Source of the DNA: an uncultured Alphaproteobacteria bacterium
GTDB taxonomy: Bacteria; Pseudomonadota; Alphaproteobacteria; GCA-2731375
NCBI GenBank assembly: GCA_951812805.1
Contig: CATOSZ010000003.1
Location: 1,008,557-1,072,556 of the forward strand
Direction: 5' to 3'
Length of the DNA stretch: 64,000 nucleotides
How positions within the stretch are numbered: the stretch's first letter is position 1; each line of letters begins with the position of its first letter. Shown piece by piece: positions 25,923 through 34,873 of this stretch. The notes beneath the pieces were generated by a model. It made no database searches. It was not told where the DNA came from and saw nothing but the letters and a program-made list of their open reading frames with translations. A program made the position numbers and the translations under genes.

Positions 25923-28900
25923 TCATGAGACCCTGTAGATTTTCCAATTGATCCACCACCGGCCCCCGCGCACTGGTCGAATATCAGTGACCCCCTTACA
26001 CCAGAGATCGAGCTTGAGGCGCAGCGTCTGACCGCCGCTCCAGCGCGTTAAAGGCAAGACAGTGACCTGCACACCCCACAATACGTCCGGCGGGACACCT
26101 GGATTAGATATCACGTGGGCATTGGTAATCCCGCCCGTGCCGAGATAGGTGGCGTCGGTGCCATTCCAGGCGCTGATCGGCACGCCGGTCCGCTCCACGA
26201 ACCAGGTGCCGGCGAGCCTAATCGCCGCGGAATGTTTGACGCCCCAGCGGGGGATGGGGAGAGATCCCTGATCGGCGACGATCTTGCGCGAGATGACGAC
26301 GCCGTTGAATTCGGCGTCCCCGGACTTCTGGATGCGCCAGCCGGATTTACCGGTCCGAAAATTAGAACTCTGAATGACGCCAGAAAGTTTCTCGCTACCG
26401 ACCGCCCCGTCCCTGATCCCCTGCGAGCCGACGACGATAGAGCCGGCGCGGATGTGAGAGCTGGTAATGGAGTTAGCCGCGATCGCGTTCGCGGTTACGC
26501 TTCCGGGCATCAGAATATTCCCGTCGAGGCGTTTATCGATGCGTAGCCACGCGCGACCCGACCAGGCGCGGGTCTCTGCCCACGAGCCGCTCGGGTAATA
26601 CAGTGTGACTGTATCTGAGACTATCGGAGCACCAGGCAACGCGAGACGAGCCTCCGCGCCAGACCATGCGGCGCGAAGAGCGCGGCGATAAAAGTCCCCC
26701 CGCGCGCGCTTTCCGGACGCGCCATCCTCGCCATCCTCGCCGTCCTTGCCGGGATTACCATCCTTGCCGTCGCGAGAGTACCGCGAGAACAGCGCGGGGG
26801 TGGAGAAATTACCCCAAGCGCCGGCGCGGCCCTGGCGGCTGGATACCCACTCGGAGGGGAGGTCGACGGTGACCCCCCGGGGATCGCGCGACCAGCCGTA
26901 GGGGAGATAGGAGTCTACGACACGGTCGCCCGTGGGCCGGGCGGGCGCGGTGGCGCCCGCCGTGCGGCGAAAGATGTATTCGGTCGACCGGGCGGCGCCG
27001 CGCGGTGGCGGCAGGGTGGCGGCGGCGTAGGCCGGTTCCGACTCCCGGCCGTGGGCGTCGACCGCCACGATGGCGAAGCGCCAGGTGCCGGCGGGCGGAT
27101 CCTGGCTCTCCCAGGGACTGGCGGTGAGCAGGCCGTCGTGCAGCGGCGTCATGGCCGAGCGTGGGTCCCGCGCGCCCGGCGCGTACAGAATGCGGTATCC
27201 GACGACGGTGGGGGATGCGGCGTCGCGCCAGCCGAAGCGCCGGGTGCCGTCGGCGGCGGCCGCGACCGTGAAGGCCTCCGGCGCGGCGGGCGCCGGGCCG
27301 GCCACGCCGGCGGCCTTGAATTTGGCCACGAAGGGCGTGCCCGCCGGGGCGGCGTCGGAGCCGGGCGTCACCACCACGTCGATTTCGCCGCCGGCGCGGG
27401 CGATCCAGCTGGCGCTGGTCTCGCCGGCGGAGAGCCTGGCGACGACGCGCATCTCGCCGCCGTCGTCGGCGCGGATGGTGCCGCCACGCCAGTCGCCGGC
27501 CACGGAGAGTGTGGCGGTGATCTCCACCAAGTGGGCGCGGCCAACCTGGACGGGCGCCTCCGAGAAGCCGATGGCGAGCACACGCGGCGTCTCGCGGCGC
27601 AGGCGGGGCAGCGGCACCGCGAGGTCGGAGGTGGCGGCCCGGTGATAGGCGTCGACCTCGTCGATCGCCTCGAAGCGGGTCGTGCCGTCGGCGCGCGGCC
27701 GGACCGAGACGATCCGGACCTTGGCCGGCGGGCTGCCGGCCGGGTAGAGCCGCCAGAGGATGTCCAGGGGATCGTCGCCCGCCGCGCCCGGGGCGGCGGG
27801 CAGCGGCGCGGCCAACAGGACCTCGTCATCGCCCCCGCCGCCAGGACGAGCGACCAGGGTGGTGTGCAGGGCGCCGTCGGCGAGACGCAGGATTATGTAA
27901 TCCTCGCCGGTGAGCTCGACGGGGCGGGAGAGACGCAGGCGGCGCTCGTTGCCGCCGAGCAGACGGCCGGCGAGGCCGCCGTCGATCAGGCCGTGGGTCA
28001 GCCTGACGACGTCGCCGCGCTGGATCAGCAGGCCCTCGTCGGCCATGTCCCAGGCGATGCGGCGGCGGTGATAGATCTGCCGCGCGGCCTGCAAATTGCA
28101 TTCGGTGGCCGCCTGCGCACGCTTCGTCACGCCGGGCAGCGTGACGGTCACGCTACGGGCCGGCGCGCCACGCACGCCCGGCGCCAGGCGGCGGACGCTG
28201 TTCCACTGCCAGTCCAGGTCGGGTTCGACGTAGCGGCAGACGATCTCCTCGGCGCCCGTCGCCGCGGCCCAGTCGACCTCGAGGGAGCCGGCAAGGATGT
28301 TCTCGGGCGTGATCAGCGCGGTGACCGGCGTCCCCGCGGCCTCCCAGACCACGCCGAGCTTGCCGGCGGCCCAGCTCGGGCTGGCGCGGCCACAGCGCGC
28401 GATCAGGGTGAGGACCTGGGCCTGCGTCATGGCGCGGTCGATCGCGTAATCGCAGGCCAACCCCTGGGCCTCGCACCAGGCGCCCCAGCGCTTGAGGGCC
28501 GCGTCGTCGACCCGCGCGGGCGGCAGGCCGGCGCCGGCCTTGAGCTGGCCATCAACGAACACGCCGCGGGCGAACCAGCGGTAGATCCAGGCCGGGTTCG
28601 AGGTGACCCGGGGTGCGCTCCAGCGCCGGCCGTCCCAGACCGGGACCCTCTGGCTCACCATGGCGGATATTTTCTCCAGGCGGCCGGAGACCTGGCCGGA
28701 GGCGCGGAACTTGAGGCCGAGCCGGGTCTGACCGCTGTAATCGGCGCTATCCGGCTGATAGCCGCGTAGCGCGGTCCAATGCAGCCGGTCGATGACGTAT
28801 TTACTGTCTTCCGGCGCCCGGAGACGCCGCAGGCGGACATGGTGGGCTTTGTCGGCGCCGGCATTCGTCAGGGTGAGAGCGATGGTCCGGCGATAGGGTG

Positions 28901-29912
28901 TCCGTTTGTCCCAGGCGAGGGTACGGCGGAGTGCGACCTTGCCGACATCGCCGCCCTCAGGCCAGTGCTCGATCTCGATCTCGACGGCGCGACGCCCAGG
29001 GTCGCCCTTCTTCGATAGAGTGAACAGCTGCCCGGCGATGTCGATGGCGGCACGGGCCGTGCCGGCGGGCAGCACGCGCTCGATCCAATCGGTAGCATCG
29101 AGCGCGGCGCCCTCGACGGTGTCGACGTTACCCGCGACCAGCGAGATCGTGCCGCCACCGCGCGCCCACTCGGTCTCGACGCCCTCGTAGACGGAGAGCG
29201 GTGTGTCGCCGTGACGGAGATCGCGGATCTCGAGGTTGCCGAAGCCGAAGTTGAAGATCTGGAAGAGGCCCTGTTCGACCCGACCGTCCGCGCCGGCGGC
29301 GAACTCGGCGTATTCACGGGCCCCGAGGTCGGGGAACATCCGGTGGGTACCGAGCACGAGGGGCAGGCGGGCGTAGAGGCGCGCCCGGTTGGCGCCGCCG
29401 GCCAGCGAATAGACCGCCTCGCCCGGCGCGCCGCCGCCCGGCGCGTCGGGCGAAGGCGGCGGGACGAGGGCGTTGGCGACCAGGGTGCCGCCGATCAGCA
29501 CGGCGGCGCTGGCCGCACTGGCGGCGAACTGGCTGCCGAGCAAGGCGACGCCGGCCGGACCGCCGATATAGGCGGCGCCGGCGATGATGGCGATCTGCAG
29601 GGCGATGGCGAGGGCGTTGGAGTCGCCACCGGCGGGCACGACGCGCAGGGTCACGATGTCGCCGGGGCCGAGCCTCGCCGCTGGCCAGAGTGCGCGGGCG
29701 ACCGGGCAGCCATTCAGGGCGATGGCGACGTGGCCCGGGTCCGCGCCCAGACGCCGCGCCTCCTGGGCGGCGAGGCTCGCCAGGGTCTCGTGGCCCCGGA
29801 GCGCCACACGCCGTGTCTCGCGGCCCTCGGCGGTCAGCGGATGGGGCCAGAGGTCGGCGACCGCGGCCTGTTCCGGGGCGGTGCAAGGGCCGGAAACGGG
29901 CGTTTCTCGCAT
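25923..29912 (-). CDS. Phage tail tip/host specificity protein J-like
   Basis: A large protein of about 1,329 aa. The N-terminal part holds hydrophobic glycine-rich segments (IALQIAIIAGAAYIGGPAGVALL) and a region typical of tip attachment proteins (LPLVLGTHRMFPDLGAREY). A fibronectin III-like segment lies near residue 930. Near residue 1100 there is a short collagen-like G-x-D run, then SITSSHIRAGSIVVGSQGIRDGAVGSEKL-like repeats. It should sit at the tail tip and contact the host. ATG at 29912 is used; a GTG at 29924 overlapping the previous stop is the alternative. It is the last gene of the leftward arm. Confidence 0.85.
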   Translation of the reverse strand: MRETPVSGPCTAPEQAAVADLWPHPLTAEGRETRRVALRGHETLASLAAQEARRLGADPGHVAIALNGCPVARALWPAARLGPGDIVTLRVVPAGGDSNALAIALQIAIIAGAAYIGGPAGVALLGSQFAASAASAAVLIGGTLVANALVPPPSPDAPGGGAPGEAVYSLAGGANRARLYARLPLVLGTHRMFPDLGAREYAEFAAGADGRVEQGLFQIFNFGFGNLEIRDLRHGDTPLSVYEGVETEWARGGGTISLVAGNVDTVEGAALDATDWIERVLPAGTARAAIDIAGQLFTLSKKGDPGRRAVEIEIEHWPEGGDVGKVALRRTLAWDKRTPYRRTIALTLTNAGADKAHHVRLRRLRAPEDSKYVIDRLHWTALRGYQPDSADYSGQTRLGLKFRASGQVSGRLEKISAMVSQRVPVWDGRRWSAPRVTSNPAWIYRWFARGVFVDGQLKAGAGLPPARVDDAALKRWGAWCEAQGLACDYAIDRAMTQAQVLTLIARCGRASPSWAAGKLGVVWEAAGTPVTALITPENILAGSLEVDWAAATGAEEIVCRYVEPDLDWQWNSVRRLAPGVRGAPARSVTVTLPGVTKRAQAATECNLQAARQIYHRRRIAWDMADEGLLIQRGDVVRLTHGLIDGGLAGRLLGGNERRLRLSRPVELTGEDYIILRLADGALHTTLVARPGGGGDDEVLLAAPLPAAPGAAGDDPLDILWRLYPAGSPPAKVRIVSVRPRADGTTRFEAIDEVDAYHRAATSDLAVPLPRLRRETPRVLAIGFSEAPVQVGRAHLVEITATLSVAGDWRGGTIRADDGGEMRVVARLSAGETSASWIARAGGEIDVVVTPGSDAAPAGTPFVAKFKAAGVAGPAPAAPEAFTVAAAADGTRRFGWRDAASPTVVGYRILYAPGARDPRSAMTPLHDGLLTASPWESQDPPAGTWRFAIVAVDAHGRESEPAYAAATLPPPRGAARSTEYIFRRTAGATAPARPTGDRVVDSYLPYGWSRDPRGVTVDLPSEWVSSRQGRAGAWGNFSTPALFSRYSRDGKDGNPGKDGEDGEDGASGKRARGDFYRRALRAAWSGAEARLALPGAPIVSDTVTLYYPSGSWAETRAWSGRAWLRIDKRLDGNILMPGSVTANAIAANSITSSHIRAGSIVVGSQGIRDGAVGSEKLSGVIQSSNFRTGKSGWRIQKSGDAEFNGVVISRKIVADQGSLPIPRWGVKHSAAIRLAGTWFVERTGVPISAWNGTDATYLGTGGITNAHVISNPGVPPDVLWGVQVTVLPLTRWSGGQTLRLKLDLWCKGVTDIRPVRGGRWWINWKIYRVS

Positions 29913-29914
29913 CT

Positions 29915-30337
29915 TTACAGCCACCGGTACAGGCCTTGGATCTCGAGGCCACGGGCCGCCAGGCTGGCGGCGGGGTGCAGCACGGTGCCGACGCCCCGCT
30001 GACAGTGCAGCACCCAGGCGTCGCTTTCGATTCCGACGTGGAGGCCGATGTGGTGGCCGAGGCCGCGCCGCCGGCCGGCGGCGCGCATCAGCACGCCGTC
30101 GCCCTCTGTCGCTCTCTCGCCGTGGGCGAGGGGGCGGGCGTATTCAGTGGCGAGCGCGCCCACCTGGGCGTCGCGCCCGCGCACGCCCCGGGCGCGCGGC
30201 GGCGGCGACCAGTGCCGGGCGAAGCGCTCGGCCAGGACGAGAGCGACGAGATCGGCGCAGTCGAAGGCGCCTTCGATATAAGGTCGGCCGATGTAGGCCT
30301 CGCTCCAGTGTCGCGACGTGGCGGCGGCTTCAGACAT
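29915..30337 (-). CDS. NlpC/P60-type peptidase, tail assembly
   Basis: A 140-aa protein with catalytic Cys in EGAFDCADLVALVL and His in GLGHHIGLHVG, as in tail-associated NlpC/P60 cell-wall peptidases (lambda K-like). It may process tail components or open peptidoglycan during entry. GGAGGG precedes the ATG. It overlaps the upstream gene by 8 bp and is followed directly by the J-like gene, the usual order in siphovirus tails. Confidence 0.8.
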   Translation of the reverse strand: MSEAAATSRHWSEAYIGRPYIEGAFDCADLVALVLAERFARHWSPPPRARGVRGRDAQVGALATEYARPLAHGERATEGDGVLMRAAGRRRGLGHHIGLHVGIESDAWVLHCQRGVGTVLHPAASLAARGLEIQGLYRWL

Positions 30338-31001
30338 CGATCCCTCCGTCGTCGGGCGAGGCGCTATCTTCGGGGCCGTCGGGGCCGTCGGGGCCGTCGT
30401 CGCCGTGGTCGCTCTCGCCCTGATCGTCGGACGGGCCCAAGGATCCAGGCGCTGGCGACGGCGGTGGGGGTGGTGGCGGCGGGTCGACGTCGACGTCGCC
30501 ACCGCCACCGGTCGGGCCGTTGGCGGCCGTCGCCGCGCCGAACAGGCCGGGCGCGGTCTCGGGGTCGTACCGCACGGCGACCGCGTCGCGGTCCAGCAGC
30601 GGATCGTAGCCGAGCGTGACCGTCACCCGCTCGTCGTCGTAGCGCACGTGCAGGACGTCCAGCACCGCCTCCCATTCGATGGCGCGGCGCGCGGCGAGCA
30701 CCAGCATTACCCGGCAGGTGGCGCCGGCGGCCCCACCCGCGCGCTCGATCCATTGCGTCAGATCGCGGCCGACGTTGTCGAGCACGAGTTCGGCCGAGGG
30801 GGCGCGGCCCTCGACGTCGTCGGCCAGGCGCAGCATGAAGCCGAGCGCATCGTAACGGTGCCGGCCGATCGTGATCGGTGTCGTGTGGGAGACCACGCGC
30901 ACCGGGTCGGTTATCGCCGGGTGGCGGATCTCCAGGGCGGCCAGCACCACGTCGTCGGCGCCGAGGGTGGAGAGCGTGCGGCGGAATCGTGCTGTCGTCA
31001 T
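30330..31001 (-). CDS. DUF1833-like minor tail protein with acidic Pro/Gly tail
   Basis: A 223-aa protein. Residues about 15-150 resemble DUF1833 phage tail proteins (LAALEIRHPAITDPVRVVSHT, ELVLDNVGRDLTQWIERAGG, EWEAVLDVLHVRY). The C-terminal 60 residues are low complexity: a run of eight prolines, then Gly-Pro-Asp repeats rich in Asp. It lies between another minor tail protein and the NlpC/P60 gene. Confidence 0.7.
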   Translation of the reverse strand: MTTARFRRTLSTLGADDVVLAALEIRHPAITDPVRVVSHTTPITIGRHRYDALGFMLRLADDVEGRAPSAELVLDNVGRDLTQWIERAGGAAGATCRVMLVLAARRAIEWEAVLDVLHVRYDDERVTVTLGYDPLLDRDAVAVRYDPETAPGLFGAATAANGPTGGGGDVDVDPPPPPPPPSPAPGSLGPSDDQGESDHGDDGPDGPDGPEDSASPDDGGIDV

Positions 31002-31369
31002 ATCCGGTCCGCCTCCAGGCCCTCGATTTCCAGGGCGGCCGCCCAGTAGCGTCTGTCCTGGGCGGGAGAGCGCGCGGCGTAGCGGATGGAGCCGGCGCCA
31101 CCGCGCACCCGCGCCCGGCGAAGGACGCCATCGTGCGGGTCGTTCCAGGCGAACCAGCGGTGGGCGTGGCGCGCCGCCCAGACCCGGAAGCGCGCGAGAT
31201 CGGCGTCGCTGTCGATATGGACCCGCACGATGCGCACCAGCAGCGCCGAGGTCGACCGGCGGGCCTGGCGCACCGCGCCGCTCTCGAACGTCGTGCGGCG
31301 GACGTCGACGTCCTGAACGACCTCATAGCCATCGGCCTCGACAACCGCGTATGCGGGCCACGCGGTCAT
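30998..31369 (-). CDS. Minor tail protein (small, downstream of tape measure)
   Basis: A 123-aa protein with a pattern like lambda M-type or DUF-type minor tail proteins (YEVVQDVDVRRTTFESG, HRWFAWNDPHDGVLRRARVRGG). The position directly after the tape measure gene and overlap with both neighbours (ATGA) support a tail role. No catalytic motif. Confidence 0.6.
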   Translation of the reverse strand: MTAWPAYAVVEADGYEVVQDVDVRRTTFESGAVRQARRSTSALLVRIVRVHIDSDADLARFRVWAARHAHRWFAWNDPHDGVLRRARVRGGAGSIRYAARSPAQDRRYWAAALEIEGLEADRI

Positions 31370-34134
31370 CGGGCGCCGCCACGCCTCCCGATCGTCTCGA
31401 CCATGCTCGCGATGGGGCCGCCGTTCAGGCCGTCCGTGACGACCAGATCGACCACCCATTGCCCGTCTTCGAAGCGCGCGGTGCGGCTCACCTCGCGCTG
31501 TGGCGTGCCCTGATTGCTGATGTTGATGACAGGGGCGGCCGGCGGCGGCACGGCGGGCGCGCGGGCCTTCGCTGCCGCGTTGCCGGCCGGTGCATCGCCG
31601 CGCGGCATCACTTCGTAGGCGACGGGGATCTGCTCGGGTCGCAGCCGGTCCACGAAGTGGCGCCCGCGCGGCGGGGCGAACAGCCCGGCCAGATCGTCCT
31701 TCACACTCTCGGGCAGCGTCAACGCCACCTCGGCCTTCAGGGCGAGGTCGAGGGGGAGGGCGCGCGGTACCTGGGCGAGGTTGTCGCGGTGGCGCGGGTC
31801 CCGCGCCGTCAGCACCTCCTCGCCCTTCTCCAGGATCGCCGGCTCCTCGCCGCCGCGTAAGCCGACGACCCCGCCGGCGTGCCAGCGCCGGGCCTGGGCG
31901 AAGATCGCGGGCGGAACGGCACGGCGCGTGCCGCCGGGGGCGCCGACGATGCCGCCGGCGTGGAATAGCCGGAAGTCGTGTGGCCCGACGCCGCCCGGGC
32001 TGTCAAACCCGACGCCGGAGTCGGCGATGGCGTTCCCGCCGCCGAACAGACTGCCGAGCATACTACCGAAGCCGCTCGCCAGCGGCCCGGTGATGTTCTG
32101 CCGGATGGCGGCCCGCGCCATCTCGGCGATGATGTGGTCGGCGAGATCGCTGACCTCGAGCTTGCCCGACGTCACGAAGCCGGTGAGTGCGTCCTCCATG
32201 CGCTTGGCGCCGTCGCCCACGGCGTCCTCGGCCCGCTGGCCGGCGTCCGTCGCCGCTTCGCCATAGTCTTTCAAGCCCCGAATCGCGCCGTCTTGCCAGT
32301 GCCGGGAGGCGCGCAGCCGGCGTTCAGCCTCTTCCTCGGCCGCCTCGATCGCCTTGTTTCGGTGCCCCTCTTCCTCGGCCGCCATATCGCGGCGGCGCTT
32401 GGTCTCGGCCTGGTCCAGCCGGCGGATCTTCTCGGCGGCGATACGCTCGACCTCGGCCCGCCGGGCGGCACGCTCTTCCCGCGCCGCGCCCACCCCGTCG
32501 AGCGCGGCGAGGGTCTCCGTCTTCCAGATCTCGATCTCGGCCCGCTCGCGCTGGTAGGCGGGCAGCAGGGCCAGCGCCTGGGCCTTCAGGTCCTCGAGCG
32601 CCGCCGTGCGCGCCCGCGTGGCGGCCTTGCCCTTCCGCGCGGTCTCTTCGGCATCACGGCCCTCCTCGGCCAACTGATCGAGTTGCCGGGCACCCGCCAA
32701 CAAGCGCTCTTTCGTCGCCTGGCTCTCGGCCTTCCAGCGGCCCTCCGCGATCTCCCAAGCGGCGATCTGCTCCTGGCTCAACTTGCCGGTGAGCGCGATT
32801 TGCCGCTCGAGCTGGGCCAGCGCCTTCCCGGCCGCCTTGCTCGGGGCGGTGGCGGCATCTCGGTTGTAATGATCGAGCGTCGCGTCGGTGGTAAACGCGT
32901 CCGCCTTGGCGGCGGCCTCGGCGGCAATCTCGGCGCTGAATTTCTCCAGCTCTCGGCGCCACCTCTTTATCTGCGCCTCGATGTTCCGACGCGTGCTCCC
33001 GGCCATAGGTCCACCGAGCGCTGTCTCCGCGACGGAGATGTTGCCCTCCAGATCCGCTCGCGACAGATCGCCGCCCGGCGTCGCGAACCGGACCACCGCC
33101 GTGCCCGCCTTGGCCAGGCTCGCGGCAAGATCGAGCACGCCGCTCTCGGCGATCGCCACGCCGAGGTCCCAAATCGCGTTCTCCAGCCGGGTGATCGCCG
33201 CGTCGGCCCCCTCCATCGCTCCCGGCAGAGCCTCGGCGACCGAGGCGCGGAGCTCCCGCGCCAGCTTGGGCAACAGATCATCGGCGAGGATCTCGCCGCG
33301 TTGCAGCATCTCGCCGAGCTGCTTGGTGGTCACCCCCATGGCGCGCGCGGCCAGCTGGAAAGCGCCCGGCAGCCGCTCGCCGAGCTGACCACGGAGCTCC
33401 TCCGACGCGACCGTGCCCTTGGAAATCATCTGTTCCAGGGCCCGCAGCGCGCCCTGCTGTTGCTCGGCGGAAAGCCCCATCGCCCGGCCCGCCTCGGCCA
33501 CCGCCGTGAAGATCTCCCGCGCCGCCTCGCCCTCGAGCGCCGTGCCCTTGGCCGCCGCCGCGAAGCCAGAATAGGCCGCCGCCGCGCCTTGGAAAGCGAT
33601 CCCGAGCCGCTCGGCCTCGGCGCGCACGAAGGCCAGCTCCGCCGCGCCCGCCTCGGCACTGCCCGCCGCCGCGCGGAAGCGGAACTCGAGCCGTTCCATC
33701 GCCCGGCCTGTATCCACGATCTCCTTGGTGAGGCCAATCGCCGTCAGCGCCACGGCGACCGGTAACAGGCCGCGCAACGCGCCGGCGAAAGCCAGCGCGC
33801 TCCGGCCAGCGCCGCCCACGCCATCGCCCGCGCCCTTGGCTTTCTTGCCAAAGCCTTTGACTTTATCCCCGGCCTTCTTCGCCTTCCTGCCGAGGTCGTC
33901 GACTTCCGTGCCCGCCTTCCTGGCTTTCCTGCCGAGGCCGTCGACTTGGCTCGCGGCCCGGGACGCCCCGTCGCCGAGCCCGTCGATGTCCTTGCCGGTC
34001 CTCTTGGCCCGCTTGCCCGTCTTGCCGGCCGCCTCGCCGGTCTTCGCGAGATCGCGTCTCAGCGCCCTGATCTCGGCCGTCGCTTGATCGAGGTCCGCTT
34101 TGATCCGCAGCGCCAGATTGAGGTTTTTGCTCAT
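31366..34134 (-). CDS. Tail tape measure protein
   Basis: A 922-aa protein. Residues 1-110 are Lys/Gly-rich with repeated GxxRKAKKAG-type units; a hydrophobic segment follows (LALFAGALRGLLPVAVALTAIGL-like), then the conserved tape-measure region with FRAAAGSAEAGAAELAFVRAEAERLGI and KGTVASEELRGQLGERLPGAF. A long Glu/Ala/Arg-rich coiled coil lies in the centre. It sets tail length and is the only gene of this size class in the arm before J. A 922-aa tape would suggest a tail of roughly 135-140 nm by the usual 0.15 nm per residue rule (inference). Confidence 0.9.
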   Translation of the reverse strand: MSKNLNLALRIKADLDQATAEIRALRRDLAKTGEAAGKTGKRAKRTGKDIDGLGDGASRAASQVDGLGRKARKAGTEVDDLGRKAKKAGDKVKGFGKKAKGAGDGVGGAGRSALAFAGALRGLLPVAVALTAIGLTKEIVDTGRAMERLEFRFRAAAGSAEAGAAELAFVRAEAERLGIAFQGAAAAYSGFAAAAKGTALEGEAAREIFTAVAEAGRAMGLSAEQQQGALRALEQMISKGTVASEELRGQLGERLPGAFQLAARAMGVTTKQLGEMLQRGEILADDLLPKLARELRASVAEALPGAMEGADAAITRLENAIWDLGVAIAESGVLDLAASLAKAGTAVVRFATPGGDLSRADLEGNISVAETALGGPMAGSTRRNIEAQIKRWRRELEKFSAEIAAEAAAKADAFTTDATLDHYNRDAATAPSKAAGKALAQLERQIALTGKLSQEQIAAWEIAEGRWKAESQATKERLLAGARQLDQLAEEGRDAEETARKGKAATRARTAALEDLKAQALALLPAYQRERAEIEIWKTETLAALDGVGAAREERAARRAEVERIAAEKIRRLDQAETKRRRDMAAEEEGHRNKAIEAAEEEAERRLRASRHWQDGAIRGLKDYGEAATDAGQRAEDAVGDGAKRMEDALTGFVTSGKLEVSDLADHIIAEMARAAIRQNITGPLASGFGSMLGSLFGGGNAIADSGVGFDSPGGVGPHDFRLFHAGGIVGAPGGTRRAVPPAIFAQARRWHAGGVVGLRGGEEPAILEKGEEVLTARDPRHRDNLAQVPRALPLDLALKAEVALTLPESVKDDLAGLFAPPRGRHFVDRLRPEQIPVAYEVMPRGDAPAGNAAAKARAPAVPPPAAPVINISNQGTPQREVSRTARFEDGQWVVDLVVTDGLNGGPIASMVETIGRRGGAR

Positions 34135-34873
34135 CTGATCTCGATTCCCGGGTCGCGGGCCGCCAGCGCCGCCAGAGCGTCGCCGCCCGACGTGGCGGAG
34201 CGAGGCGAGCCGCCGCCGACCAATAGCGCCTCGGCCGCATCACCGGCGCTCTCGACCCTGCGAATCTCCGCCTCTTCCCAAAACAACAGCATCTGCCGCC
34301 AGGTCAGCCGCCGGCAGAGCGCGGCGTGGCCGCGTCCGTGGCCCGCGCGGATAAGCGCATCCAAGACCCGAGCGAGCCCCACGGTCCGGCCGCCAGATCG
34401 CCCGTCACGGCGCCCGCGACGACCCGGCGTATGAAAAAATGCAGGTTGGCGCCCCACATCGCCCCCGTCACCTCGCGGGCATCCTTGTCCGAGAGCGCCG
34501 CCAGCCAGGCGGCATCCCGCCCGCTGGCCAACGCGACCAGATCCAGCCAGAGTTCGCCATGCCGGCCCACGACCGCCTCCAGCGCCGCCAGATCGACGCC
34601 CGCGGTCGATTCCCCCTCGTCTTCGTCCGCCGCCGTCGCGGCCCGTCCGGCCAGGAGGGCCAGATCCCGGATCAGAGGCTCGCCCAGCGCCTGCGCCTTA
34701 AGTCCGTCCAAAAACCGGTATTCCGCGACCGTCAACGTGACCGCCTTGCCCGTTGCCGGGTCGGTGACCTCGACAGTGACATCGGGAAACAGCACTTTCA
34801 TTTGCTCCGCCGGATCGGCGGGAGCGGTAGTCGCCGCCCGCCGGCGCGGGGTCTTGTTTCCAGTTGCCGCCAT
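34131..34873 (-). CDS. Tail assembly chaperone GT, predicted -1 frameshift product
   Basis: Predicted fusion of about 248 aa: the first 148 codons of the downstream-truncated chaperone frame, then a -1 shift at the slippery heptamer 34433-34439 into the overlapping frame that ends at 34131 (ALCRRLTWRQMLLFWEEAEI is its most protein-like part). The second frame has no good start of its own. This arrangement, directly upstream of the tape measure gene, is the conserved G/GT design of long-tailed phages. Confidence 0.65.
34304..34873 (-). CDS. Tail assembly chaperone G-like protein
   Basis: An 189-aa protein between tail tube and tape measure genes. FPDVTVEVTDPATGKAVTLT and AEYRFLDGLKAQALGEPLIRDL fit phage tail assembly chaperones that bind the tape measure. 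ATG at 34873 overlaps the tail tube stop. The last about 40 residues are read in a frame that loses protein character, in keeping with most function lying before the frameshift site. Confidence 0.72.
   Translation of the reverse strand: MAATGNKTPRRRAATTAPADPAEQMKVLFPDVTVEVTDPATGKAVTLTVAEYRFLDGLKAQALGEPLIRDLALLAGRAATAADEDEGESTAGVDLAALEAVVGRHGELWLDLVALASGRDAAWLAALSDKDAREVTGAMWGANLHFFIRRVVAGAVTGDLAAGPWGSLGSWMRLSARATDAATPRSAGG
34433..34439 (-). promoter_or_regulatory. Slippery heptamer for -1 frameshift
   Basis: On the reverse strand the sequence is T-TTT-TTC, read in the zero frame as CAT TTT TTC and after a -1 slip as TTT TTT CAT. It fits the X-XXY-YYZ rule and occurs at codons 146-148 of the chaperone gene, inside the 150-bp overlap with the second frame. 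Confidence 0.7.
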
